From assembly GCA_958496175.1 (NCBI GenBank), contig OY292278.1:31186001-31250000 (forward strand): a stretch of DNA of 64,000 bases. Reading direction: 5' to 3'. The notes below the pieces were generated by a model, which had not been told where the DNA came from, did no database searches, and saw nothing but the letters and a program-made list of their open reading frames with translations. Below are positions 11,300-20,139 of this stretch, piece by piece. The position numbers and the translations under genes were made by a program. The DNA comes from Sisyra terminalis (Eukaryota; Arthropoda; Insecta; Neuroptera; Sisyridae). Position 1 is the stretch's first letter, and every line of letters begins with the position of its first letter.

Positions 11300-12555
11300 T
11301 ATTGACTATGTTGCCGACGTTTTGCAACCTCTCCGGGTCGCATCTTCAGAGCTTAATTGTTCCGAAACTAATTTGAGAATGCTACTCAAACCGTTTTATA
11401 TACTATTCATGATGTGTGGAATAATAAAATGCTTAAAGCAGAAGAGCAAGTCAACCAATAAGGGAAGAAGGGGACAATCCTTTTCTTTTTAGTAGTAGAA
11501 CTATTTAACTAAAAACCGAGAGAATCGCTTTTCAAGTAGGATGAAGTCTGAGACCACTATCTCTGTTGATGTTATTGGGATTATTGTGGGTCTCTATACC
11601 TTCTTGGTGCTTTCTCTTGAAAAAGCCACGAGAAAAAAAGAAAATTTCCGAGAAATTGGTGGAGGATATCTTGTCCATAGTTCCAGATCACAAAAGTGCC
11701 GTCTATATACCTAAACCAGGTACTGAGCTTCGATGGAGCAACCCGAAGAACTCGAGTTTCAAAGTCCTCCAAGAAGATGTTTCCAGTTTTGGGCAAGATA
11801 GGAAAGCCTATAGTGGCATTTGATTTTTTTTTTGTAAAACTCTTCTTGAAATCTAAAGTACGTGGAGGTAAGGCAGTGTTCTATGAGAGGGATAAGATTA
11901 GATGGGATTTCTTCGGATTAACGAATAATTGATAAGGTATCTTGGATAGGAGTATTCGTGAACAAATAAGCAACATCTACACTAATCAAGAGCTCATCTG
12001 AATCAACTTTGATGTTTGCTAATCCATCCACGAAATCCCTAGAATTTATAATGTGAGTTTGACTGGGACCAACCAGATTTTGGAGTGGTTTGGTCAAATA
12101 TTGGGCAAGATAGTAGGTAGGAACACCAATATTACTTACAATTGATCGTAACGGGTTGGAATCTTTGTGGATCTTTGCCAAACCATACAGTTTTGGAGAC
12201 GATGGTTCTCTGAACCGAAGCTTTTTGATTTCATCGGAACCCAAGTCTGCATTATTGAGGAGTTGGATGGTTTTTCGAGCAATGATGTTCGTTGGATCTC
12301 TTTTCAGGGACTCGTATATGTTACCATCTGAGAGGAGGGATCTAATTTTTTCATCGTATTCATCTCTATTTATTACTACTATAGTATTTCCTTTGTCAGC
12401 AGACAGAATGACAATACCATTATTTTATCTGCGACTCCGTAATGCTAAACTTTTATCGCTAAAGGTGTTGAAAACCGGCAAGCGTGCACGTTGAAGAATA
12501 ATTGCGGCCTTGTTTCTACTGATGTTGGAAAGAGACTTATATATGTCTATCGTTT
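11300..12555 (-). mobile_element. degenerate Penelope-like retroelement (RT, remnant of EN)
   Basis: Read on the minus strand: ADKGNTIVVINRDEYDEK and LLSDGNIYESLKRDPT (about 12420-12290), then PKLYGLAKIHKD and PLRSIVSNIGVPTYYLA (about 12210-12100), typical of Penelope RT. Then TGNIFLEDFETRVL and RYIDGTFVIW (11796-11650). The catalytic motif is YIDG where the family has Y-V-D-D. There are stops and frame changes between blocks. After QDILHQFLG the frame breaks, and a different frame resumes with HQEGIETHNNPNNINRDSG (about 11620-11555), like the end of the GIY-YIG endonuclease region, so the RT thumb and most of EN are deleted. Downstream is a hammerhead-like tract (11308-11352). Non-functional. 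Confidence 0.85.
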
Positions 12556-12589
12556 CTTTTCTAATATGGCCAACTGAAGCAAGTAAAAT

Positions 12590-12960
12590 ACAAGCATCTG
12601 TTTCAGGTGCGTATTAGGCTGTTAGCCGCTATTAGTAGGTTAGCGCTCAGCGGCACTCAATCGCCAGCTGTTATTTTTAGTTACCATGATAACTGTACAC
12701 ATAGATTACACATAGATGATACTTTGTACTCCCCCTCCCTTCAAATTTTTCTTACTTCTTTTTGATAGCATATACATATATATATACCTGAAACAGATAC
12801 TTGTACTATTATATAAAACAGTAGCTACAGGTAGCGACTTGTAGCTTTAATATTAGTAACTGGAACAACGTGGGATAATGTGGAAAAACTCAAAATTAAA
12901 GGGTTAATACAACTTTCAATAAACTAGTATTAGCAGTATAAGAATGTGGTTCTTTATTTA
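12590..12960. repeat. duplicated 3' flank of member B
   Basis: Homologous to 17110-17510 downstream of member D. Both contain a half foldback MITE, aacgtgggataatgtgg/accgtgggataatgtgg, and gtattagcagtataagaatg just before the poly(A) signal. Confidence 0.75.
12953..12958 (-). terminator. poly(A) signal, member B
   Basis: AATAAA after the stop of the gene at 13007-13290. A TA-rich run (12957-12975) lies between stop and signal. Confidence 0.6.
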
Positions 12961-13006
12961 TATATATATATATACATACATATTAAACATGACCAATCAA
13001 TCGCTA

Positions 13007-13290
13007 CTAAAAGAAGGAGATTTCAGAATCTCTAAAATTATCTGAACCAAAATTACCCGTGTGGTTTTCGCCACAGCAATCACCGTCACAGGAGTTATCA
13101 CTGCTGTTTCCACTACCACTGGAGTCATCGTCAGAGTCGCAGTCGTCACCATCATCACAACCCTAAAGTTGAATCAAAATAAATTTAATTCTATTTAGAA
13201 AAAGAGAAAAATCAATTTACTTACGTTTACACCAACAGTGGTATAATAAATCAAGCAAAAGCTTACAGCGAGGAAAATTGTGAATTTCAT
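13007..13290 (-). CDS. small secreted Asp/Ser/Cys-rich protein, family member B (73 aa)
   Basis: Exon 1 (13290-13225) encodes MKFTIFLAVSFCLIYYTTVG plus Val-Asn, a signal peptide. The intron is 62 bp, phase 0. Exon 2 (13162-13007) encodes 51 residues: GCDDGDDCDSDDDSSGSGNS, then SDNSCDGDCC, GENHTGNFGSDNF and the end EISFF, with two TAG codons in tandem. There are five mature cysteines (pattern C-x5-C-x16-C-x3-CC). The acidic Ser stretch would suit acidophilic kinases and metal binding (inference). The intron is base-for-base the same as member D's. ENHTGN contains an N-glycosylation sequon. No known family recognised. Confidence 0.8.
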
Positions 13291-13343
13291 TTTCACTTTT
13301 GAAGTATATAACTCTGAGATCTAGTTAGAGAACTGAGTGCTAC

Positions 13344-13372
13344 TGAAACCTTCCGTTTGTCAACCTTTTATA
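13344..13372 (-). promoter_or_regulatory. core promoter, member B
   Basis: TATAAAA (13372-13366) followed by TCAGT with its A at 13344, a spacing of 28. The 5' UTR would be about 54 bases. Confidence 0.75.
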
Positions 13373-13689
13373 CAATATTAGTAAATCGTGGCATACATCT
13401 TCCAAACTAACATTAAACTTTATGATTTACACGTTTCTTTCGTTGGTTTAAAATTAAATAATTATGTCCATATTTTTTAAGAGGTACGAAATTTTAGCAT
13501 TACTTGTAATTACTTTATATCGCAAATCAGTCAAGTTCGTGCCGGACCACGTACACGCATCGTTGATATGAAATATTTTTTACAGTTAAAATTAAAAGTT
13601 AATAATATTTTAAGTGTTCATAATTTTTATTTTTACAGTTTTTATTGCGACTAAAAACAAGAACTAGCAATTGAGTGCCGCTACACGCC

Positions 13690-14130
13690 TGTCTAAATAG
13701 ATAAGCGCTTCAAATAAAGGGTTACATTAATCTATTTTCGTTTGCTTGAGTTGCCTAAACCAGAAAAAAAGAGACTTAGCACAAGGCTACATTTGTATAA
13801 ATGAATAGCGCACCGTGCAGTAAACGACAAGCTCTACTAGAAGCCATTGTCAGCGCTGTTTACGTAGGTACAAATTTGGACTGAACTAAGGAAAAGACAA
13901 ATGCAGTCTCACTTCTTTAGTGTAGGCAACTGAAACAACAAAAAGGCAAGCGTTTATTCCAAGAGCTTATTTGCGTAGGCTGGCGCACATTGGCACTCAA
14001 TTGTGCCAGCTGTTGGTTTTAGGTACCATAAAAACATTTCGTATTTATTTCTGACGTCATTTGAAAGATCTATCCATATAAACATATCAATGCTCAAAAA
14101 TACTTTTACGCAGATACAGATCTGCTTATA
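13690..14130. mobile_element. foldback MITE, second copy
   Basis: Homologous to 9395-9862. It has the agcgcttcaaataa start, aaccagaaaaaaagagactt, the interior tttgtataaatgaa, and the right arm through tctatccatataaacatatc. The outermost part of the left arm is replaced. It was probably carried along in the duplication that made the 3' flanks of members A and C. Confidence 0.6.
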
Positions 14131-14261
14131 TCTCGTATGGCACATAAAGCTCTCTATTTAGAGTTTAGAGTTTATAAAAGAAGGGTAAGAATTGTTTTAT
14201 TTGTTACAAACATACGACTAATAAGTTTCTGCAAAAGGATATATACCTAATATTCATAATA

Positions 14262-15138
14262 GGGGAAGTCCGGCCAAGTGGATGCCTTAAGCTTTCATGA
14301 CCTATAACAAGAAAACGTATAGACATAGAAATAAAACAATTGCTGAGTATGAATAAGAATTTATTATAATTTTAATATAATCATCAAAAATTTGGTAACA
14401 TCAATATTTTACTGAAAATTACAAACAATTTTCAAATTGGTACAGCTATCCGCTCTGCCCAACCAGTAGGGTAAAGTGGATTGGACCATAGGGCAAAGTG
14501 AACACATGGTAAATTAAAGAAAAAATATCGAAATCAATGTAAGAAGAATGAAATTAATGATAGATATATAGCTACTTAATTATCAGCAAATACGATTTAA
14601 GATCGTTCTCCTGTTCGTTGTTAAAAACCTTGCAAAAACGGCCAAGCTGAGCAGTAGAACTACCTACACAATGCCTATACTCTCCAATGCCTATACAAAG
14701 TAGCATAAGGTAAGCATAATTTTCTTGCTGTCGTTTTCACTGGAATACCAGCATTACAGTCTGCTATCGCAAGCCCAATAGGTACTTGGTGAACCAAACC
14801 TAACGTACAACCAAATCCAAAAACAATATCTCAATAAAACTTGCAGTAATTCAACAAGAAAGCATACACTTTAAAAATACAAGGCGAAACAGTAACATCA
14901 CATGTACATGTGTAATTATGAAAATACTTACCTTGAAATATCGTAACAAAATATAATTTATTTATTTTAACTATTTTTTTGTCCAACGACGGGTCACCTT
15001 AAACTAGCTCTGTTTGTTTACGATTAAGGAATGGAGAACGGATCACGTGACCTACGACAGGCAAATTTGTTCGAGCCATTTCGAAATATTGTAGGGTATT
15101 CGCTTTGCCCGGGCTCTTCGCTATGCCCGGACTTCCCC
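14262..15138. mobile_element. 877-bp TIR DNA element inserted at TA
   Basis: The left end GGGGAAGTCCGGCCAAGTGG and right end CCCGGACTTCCCC are inverted, flanked on both sides by TA. The paralogous flank at about 10020-10050 reads straight across this point (aatattcctaatatattg), so the empty site is visible. Sub-terminal motifs of type gcaaagtg/gctttgcccgg recur inside. No transposase frame, so it is non-autonomous. The superfamily is not certain; a TA duplication fits Tc1/mariner-like or another TA-targeting group. Confidence 0.85.
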
Positions 15139-15361
15139 TATATTGTAACTCGTTCGCATTTCCTAGTAGAAAAATCACTATTTGTCCCTGAGATAAAGTA
15201 ATAAACGACGCAGGCAAAATTAAGGGTATCAGTTAGTAACTAATATCAATAGGAAGTTTAATAACAACGTGAAATAAAGTGGGACAATATGAAAAAGAAG
15301 GAATTAAATTTCAATAAACTCGTACAAATAGTCTTAGACAGTGGTTTTTGTTGAAAATATG

Positions 15362-15367
15362 TTTATT
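15362..15367 (-). terminator. poly(A) signal, member C
   Basis: AATAAA 31 bases after the TAG of the gene at 15398-15684, in a 3' UTR resembling that of member A. Confidence 0.65.
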
Positions 15368-15397
15368 TGCATGTTTAATATAACAAATCAATCATTT

Positions 15398-15684
15398 CTA
15401 AAAGACGCTGATCCTAGAATTTTCAAAGTTACCTGAACCAATATTACCCGTGTGGTTTTCGCCACAGCAATCACCGTCACAGGAGTCATCACTGCTGTTT
15501 CCACTACCACTGGAGTCATCGTCAGAGTCGCAGTCGTCACTGTCGTCATCACAACCCTAAAGTTAAATTGAAATAAATTTAATTCTATAAAGAAAAAGAG
15601 AAAAATCAGTTTACTTACGTTTACACCAACAGTGGTATAATAAATCAAGCAAAAGCTTACAGCGAGGAAAATTGTGAATTTCAT
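15398..15684 (-). CDS. small secreted Asp/Ser/Cys-rich protein, family member C (74 aa)
   Basis: Exon 1 (15684-15619) encodes a signal peptide identical to member B's. The intron is 62 bp, phase 0. Exon 2 (15556-15398) encodes 52 residues: GCDDDSDDCDSDDDSSGSGN, then SSDDSCDGDCC, GENHTGNIGSGNFENS and the end RISVF. The N-terminal part follows members B and D. From HTGN onward, and through the 3' UTR, it follows member A (GNIGS, aactttgaaaattc, catgcaaataaa), so the gene looks mosaic. An unspliced frame runs through the intron, but the conserved GTAAGT and TTTAG sites in all paralogs favour splicing. Function unknown. Confidence 0.8.
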
Positions 15685-15737
15685 TTTCACTTTTGAAGTA
15701 TGGAACTCTGAGATCTAGTGATAGAACTGAGCGTTAC

Positions 15738-15766
15738 TGAAACTTTCCGTTTGTCAACCTTTTATA
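15738..15766 (-). promoter_or_regulatory. core promoter, member C
   Basis: TATAAAA begins at 15766 and TCAGT has its A at 15738, 28 bases downstream. Same layout as members B and D. Confidence 0.75.
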
Positions 15767-16221
15767 CAATATAAGTAAATCGTGGCAAACATCTTCAAAC
15801 GAACATTAAACTTTATGATATACACGTTTCTTTCGTTGGCTTAAAATTAAATATTGATATCCATATTTATGTTTATTGTAAAAAATAAAAAAAATTATCG
15901 TTATTTGAAATTACTTTTTATCACAAATCGGTAAAATTCGTGCCGGACCACGTACACGCTTCCAAAATATGGAATAATTTTTATGGTTAAAATTAGAAGT
16001 TAACAATACTTTAAGTGATTATAAATTTCTGTTTTTTTTTTTGAAGTTATACTTCTGTAACGGCCTTGTGAAAAATAATCAGACTGAATTTTCGAAAAAA
16101 TGTGACGCCCTTTTACAGTAGAAGAAGTTGTTTGCAAATAGTTAGCGAGAAACTCCAAGCAGATGAAAGCTGACTGATTTTTGGGAGTGATTTCCATAGT
16201 ACTAAAACGACTAAATCCACT

Positions 16222-16256
16222 TACCAACCATGGTCAGATGGTAATACATACGAGCC
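16222..16256 (+). mobile_element. Penelope-like element fragment
   Basis: The plus strand reads SDGNTYEPLKSG. About 28 of 31 bases match the DGNIYESLK-coding stretch of the element at 11300-12555, in opposite orientation. Nothing more of the element is seen on either side. Confidence 0.5.
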
Positions 16257-16259
16257 CCT

Positions 16260-17100
16260 GAAAAGCGGAAGTATCTACCCTCCTTAGAACGACCATAGGC
16301 TTGGTCTTAATAATTTTATAAAGCTCGTACTTTCAGTATAATATAAAGTTATTAATTTTATCAAATATTTAATAATTTTTTCACAGGTCTCACATTTGTA
16401 CTGGAGAGATTATTAAAATACTTTAATTTTGCCATCCATTCACTCATTCGTCATAACCTGTACAACTTTTTGTGCTTAGCGAAGTCCTAGAAGATTAAAA
16501 TTTGGCATACAGGCTGAAATGTGCAAATAACACATCAAACAACGAGTGTGGTCGGGGGACTAAGTTCCTTACACGTTTTCTTCAATCCTAATGTTATTGG
16601 AAATAAAATGTTCTACTTTACGTTTATTTCATATTATTTACGTAAAAAAAAAACTAATTAAATCAAAAGGTTGTAATCATTCATTGACAATTATAACGAA
16701 ATATTTAATCTATATTTTATATAAATAAGTAGTATAAATAAAAATAATATAGTTTACTATAGAGTTATAAGTAATACTAGTAATGTTTTTTTTTAAATTC
16801 TGCGTAGGCTTGGTTTCCCGTGTGGTTGAACTTTAAATCTCACAAGTGGATTTTCTTTCTTTGGCGATGGTTTTTTTAAATACTCAATAGTTTTCGAAGT
16901 GCACGCGATGTAAGGATTTTTTACACTTTAGGTTACTATTGGAGTTTTAGTAAGGATCCCAATTTTTTTTTGAAAATATAATAAAGCCTCTGTTCACCGA
17001 GAATAGAACAACGGGAAAGAATTTTCCAAATCGTTTCAGTAGTTTCGGAGCTTATTCCATGCAAACAATCAAAAATTTTCCTCTTTATAATATGAGAAAG
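16260..17100. other. gene-free stretch between members C and D
   Basis: Nothing recognised beyond low-complexity AT. It does not match the other intergenic blocks of the cluster. Confidence 0.4.
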
Positions 17101-17503
17101 ATAATGTAAGATTAGTAGGTTGGTAGACGCTATTAATAAGCTAGCGTTCAGCGGTACTCAAATGTAAGCAGTTGTTTTTTAGTTAACATGATAACTTTAC
17201 ACTTAGATGGCACTTTGTACTCCCCCCCAAGATTTTTATTATTTCTTTTTGACGCCATATACACGGTAAATCCGTCAAATCAATGTTTGATGGTGACGCA
17301 GAATGGTTTGTTCGTTTCATCTACTTAAAACGTTACTGATCACCCTTGCGATGTACTATTGTATGAAACAGTAGCCAAAGGTAGCAACTTGTAGCTTATA
17401 ATATTAGTAACTGTAACACCGTGGGATAATGTGGAAAAACTCAAAATTAAAGGGTTAATACAACTTTCAATAAACTAGTATTAGCAGTATAAGAATGTGG
17501 TTC

Positions 17504-17509
17504 TTTATT
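17504..17509 (-). terminator. poly(A) signal, member D
   Basis: AATAAA in the sequence shared with the 3' end of member B. Confidence 0.6.
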
Positions 17510-17549
17510 TATATATATATACATATTAAACATGACCAATCAATCGCTA

Positions 17550-17833
17550 CTAAAAGACGCTGATCTCAGAATTTCTTAAATTATCTGAACCAAAATTACC
17601 CGTGTGGTTTTCGCCACAGCAATCACCGTCACAGGAGTCATCACTGCTGTTTCCACTACCACTGGAGTCATCGTCAGAGTCGCAGTCGTCACCGTCATCA
17701 CAACCCTAAAGTTGAATCAAAATAAATTTAATTCTATTTAGAAAAAGAGAAAAATCAATTTACTTACGTTTACACCAACAGTGGTATAATAAATCAAGCA
17801 AAAGCTTACAGCGAGGAAAATTGTGAATTTCAT
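17550..17833 (-). CDS. small secreted Asp/Ser/Cys-rich protein, family member D (73 aa)
   Basis: Exon 1 (17833-17768) encodes the same 22-residue signal segment as members B and C. The 62-bp phase-0 intron is identical to member B's. Exon 2 (17705-17550) encodes 51 residues: GCDDGDDCDSDDDSSGSGNS, then SDDSCDGDCC, GENHTGNFGSDN and the end LRNSEISVF. It has five mature cysteines and one N-H-T sequon. It differs from B mainly in the last eight to ten codons. With B it forms the most recent duplicate pair of the cluster. Secreted; role unknown. Confidence 0.8.
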
Positions 17834-17886
17834 TTTCACTTTTGAAGTATATAACTCTGAGATCTAGTTAGAGAACTGAGTGCTAC

Positions 17887-17915
17887 TGAAACCTTCCGTT
17901 TGTCAACTTTTTATA
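17887..17915 (-). promoter_or_regulatory. core promoter, member D
   Basis: TATAAAA begins at 17915 and TCAGT has its A at 17887, 28 bases downstream. Further upstream the sequence (ttccaaaggaacattaattt on the plus strand) is shared with member E. Confidence 0.75.
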
Positions 17916-18349
17916 CAATAAAAATCGTGACACTTCTTCCAAAGGAACATTAATTTTTATGATATTCATGTTTCATTTTTAGTTTTCATACTTTTTTAAT
18001 AACTGATAAAAATAATAGTATTTGTAAATGCAAAAAATATTGTGGTATTTAGATAAGATTTGAATTTTGTATTAATATCTGTAATACTTTCCAACGAAGC
18101 AAAAGCAAATTCATGAGCAAACTATTGGGCAGCATTTGTTAAATTTTCTAATGTTTTATTACTATTTCGGGAAAACTTAGAAATCTTAACTATTCTCATA
18201 TATTTTATTTTTCAAATTACTTGTGAATAATCTTTTAAATTTTTGTTTTTGCCGTCGAGACCAATTGACTTCGGTAAATAATTCTATTATTCCCAGTGCA
18301 TATTTCTCTCTTCACTTTTTGTAAGTTCTTTTTTTATAATGTTCCAATT

Positions 18350-18845
18350 GGCTTGAGGATGTTATGGAGATCCAATCGAAGATAAAAATACACCAAAATG
18401 GAAATTCATGAATAATTACAACGTACAGCGTACCATGAGGCGATTAAATAGGTTGATATTTAAAAAACTGTATACAGTATTCAGAGAAAATCGGAAAATA
18501 CCCAAAAAATTTTAACAAAATAAGAAAAAACAAAATATATGGAAAATTTTGAACTAACTTTTGGAGACTGAAAATGCTTTGATTTCAACTTAATAAATCA
18601 AAATATCATTTATTTGATGTTCATAAGTTATGGATGTTGGGTTTTTTTAATATGGGTTAACCATAAATTAAACATTAATTTAGCATGTTTTTAAGACAAT
18701 TATAACTAAAAAAAAAATCAATTAATAATTATATATTATATTAAATAATGAAAACGTGATAACGCTGTCGAATTTATAGGTTGGCAGTGTTGGCAACTTT
18801 AGTATGTCTCTCTCATATGATGTGAATAAGCATGCGCAGCATGGT
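18350..18845. repeat. duplicated upstream block of member D
   Basis: Partner of 10770-11225. It keeps ggttggcagtgttggcaact and gtatgtctctctcatatgat close to its end. Confidence 0.7.
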
Positions 18846-18849
18846 CAAC

Positions 18850-19700
18850 AGGTCAAGTTGACTAAAAGAACAATTCAATTTTGAAGGATACATTCAAAAA
18901 TAAAAATGTCCCTTAAAAATGTTATGTATGTCTAAAAACTCATAATATGGGAGATATTTTATGAATTTTTCTATACTTATAGGATTTAATTTGATCAATT
19001 TTCTTATAGGTATGAATTTAACTTTGTAAAATAAAATGTTCATTTAGAAAACAAACTTAATTTGTTACAATTAAACATCAGTTTGTGTGTTTAGTTATAA
19101 ACATAGGGTAAAAAACGCTTTAAAAAAGTTACAAAAATATATGCTGAGCACTAATTGTTAAAATATCTTATTTCTTAATTTTAGCTAAAAAGCAGTTTAA
19201 AAAGAATTTAAATCACATTAAAACTTCTGGGCATATGTATTTTCATGTTAAAAAGTTTCAGCTTTTGTTTCAAGATTTGATTTCTTTTTAGGATTGTTAT
19301 GCAAATTAACAGAAAATGAATTCATAGTTTAGCAGGATCAGCTCAGCAGGATCGTCTCTGGCGTAATTTTTGCAATTCATTTTTAGGTGGTACAAAATTC
19401 ACCGGGTATTTTAGTTTCCCATAAATATTATTAATAATAATTATAATGATAGTAATTGATTCATTTCAACTCAAACTATAATCAATCGAAACAATATTTA
19501 TAAACATTTAACTTCAAATACCTATTTCAGAATTTTAAACATTTTTTTCAATCGTTGTAGTGAATACATATCACCGTATCATAGGTTCTATTTTTAACAC
19601 CGTAAAGGGATGGTGTAAATATGAAGCGTAGTAACAACGTGCGATGAAGTAGAAAAATATCAAAAAGGATAGATTAAATTTCAATTGACTTGTATTTATA
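18850..19700. other. gene-free stretch between members D and E
   Basis: AT-rich with no supported exon, RNA gene or recognisable element. Confidence 0.4.
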
Positions 19701-19717
19701 GTTTTTGAAAGTGGTTC

Positions 19718-19723
19718 TTTATT
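19718..19723 (-). terminator. poly(A) signal, member E
   Basis: AATAAA 35 bases past the TAA of the gene at 19758-19996. Confidence 0.65.
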
Positions 19724-19757
19724 TATGTGTTTACATGTTTAATATAATTAATCATTT

Positions 19758-19996
19758 TTAAAAGATGCTAAATTCAGAATCATTACCGTTGTCGGAACCA
19801 AAATTACCCGTGTGGTTTTCGCCACAGCAGTTATCACTTCCACCGCCACTGCAGTCATTACAACCCTAAAATTGGAAAAAAAAACAAACTTAGTTTTATT
19901 TCAAAAAAAGGGAAAAATCAGTTTACTTACGTTTACACCAACAGTAGTGTAATAAAGTAAGCAAAAGCTTACGATGAGGAAAATTATGAATTTCAT
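19758..19996 (-). CDS. small secreted Cys/Gly/Asn-rich protein, family member E (57 aa)
   Basis: Exon 1 (19996-19931) encodes MKFIIFLIVSFCLLYYTTVG plus Val-Asn. The intron is 65 bp, phase 0. Exon 2 (19865-19758) encodes 35 residues: GCNDCSGGGSDN, CCGENHTGNFGSDN and the end GNDSEFSIF, then TAA. It is the shortest member. The Asp-rich run of B, C and D is absent, leaving a compact C-x2-C ... CC arrangement, so the acidic stretch seems to be the length-variable part of the family. It lies at the 5' end of the cluster (highest coordinates). Its promoter is intact, and nothing suggests a pseudogene. Function unknown. Confidence 0.78.
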
Positions 19997-20049
19997 TTTC
20001 ACTTTGGAAATATGGAACTCTGAGATCCGGTAAGAGAGTTGAGTGCTTC

Positions 20050-20078
20050 TGAAACGTTTCGTTTATCAATATTTTATA
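20050..20078 (-). promoter_or_regulatory. core promoter, member E
   Basis: TATAAAA begins at 20078 and TCAGA has its A at 20050, the same 28-base spacing with one initiator substitution. Confidence 0.7.
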
Positions 20079-20139
20079 CAAAAAAAAATCGTGACATACT
20101 TCTTCCAAAGGAACATTAATTTTTATGATTTCCATGTTA

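Noticed and set aside
11566..12494. Plus-strand open frames in the Penelope region
   Set aside because: Antisense shadows of the RT coding sequence.
15388..15690. 100-codon unspliced frame through member C
   Set aside because: It reads through an intron whose GTAAGT and TTTAG sites are conserved in all paralogs, and only member C lacks a stop there by chance.
16000..16197. Minus-strand frame from ATG 16197 (MEITPKNQSAFICLEFLANY...)
   Set aside because: The composition looks somewhat protein-like, but there are no splice or promoter signals. It abuts a Penelope fragment and is absent from the paralogous spacers.
19923..20135. 70-codon minus-strand frame over exon 1 of member E
   Set aside because: It is out of frame with the conserved signal peptide and overlaps the promoter.
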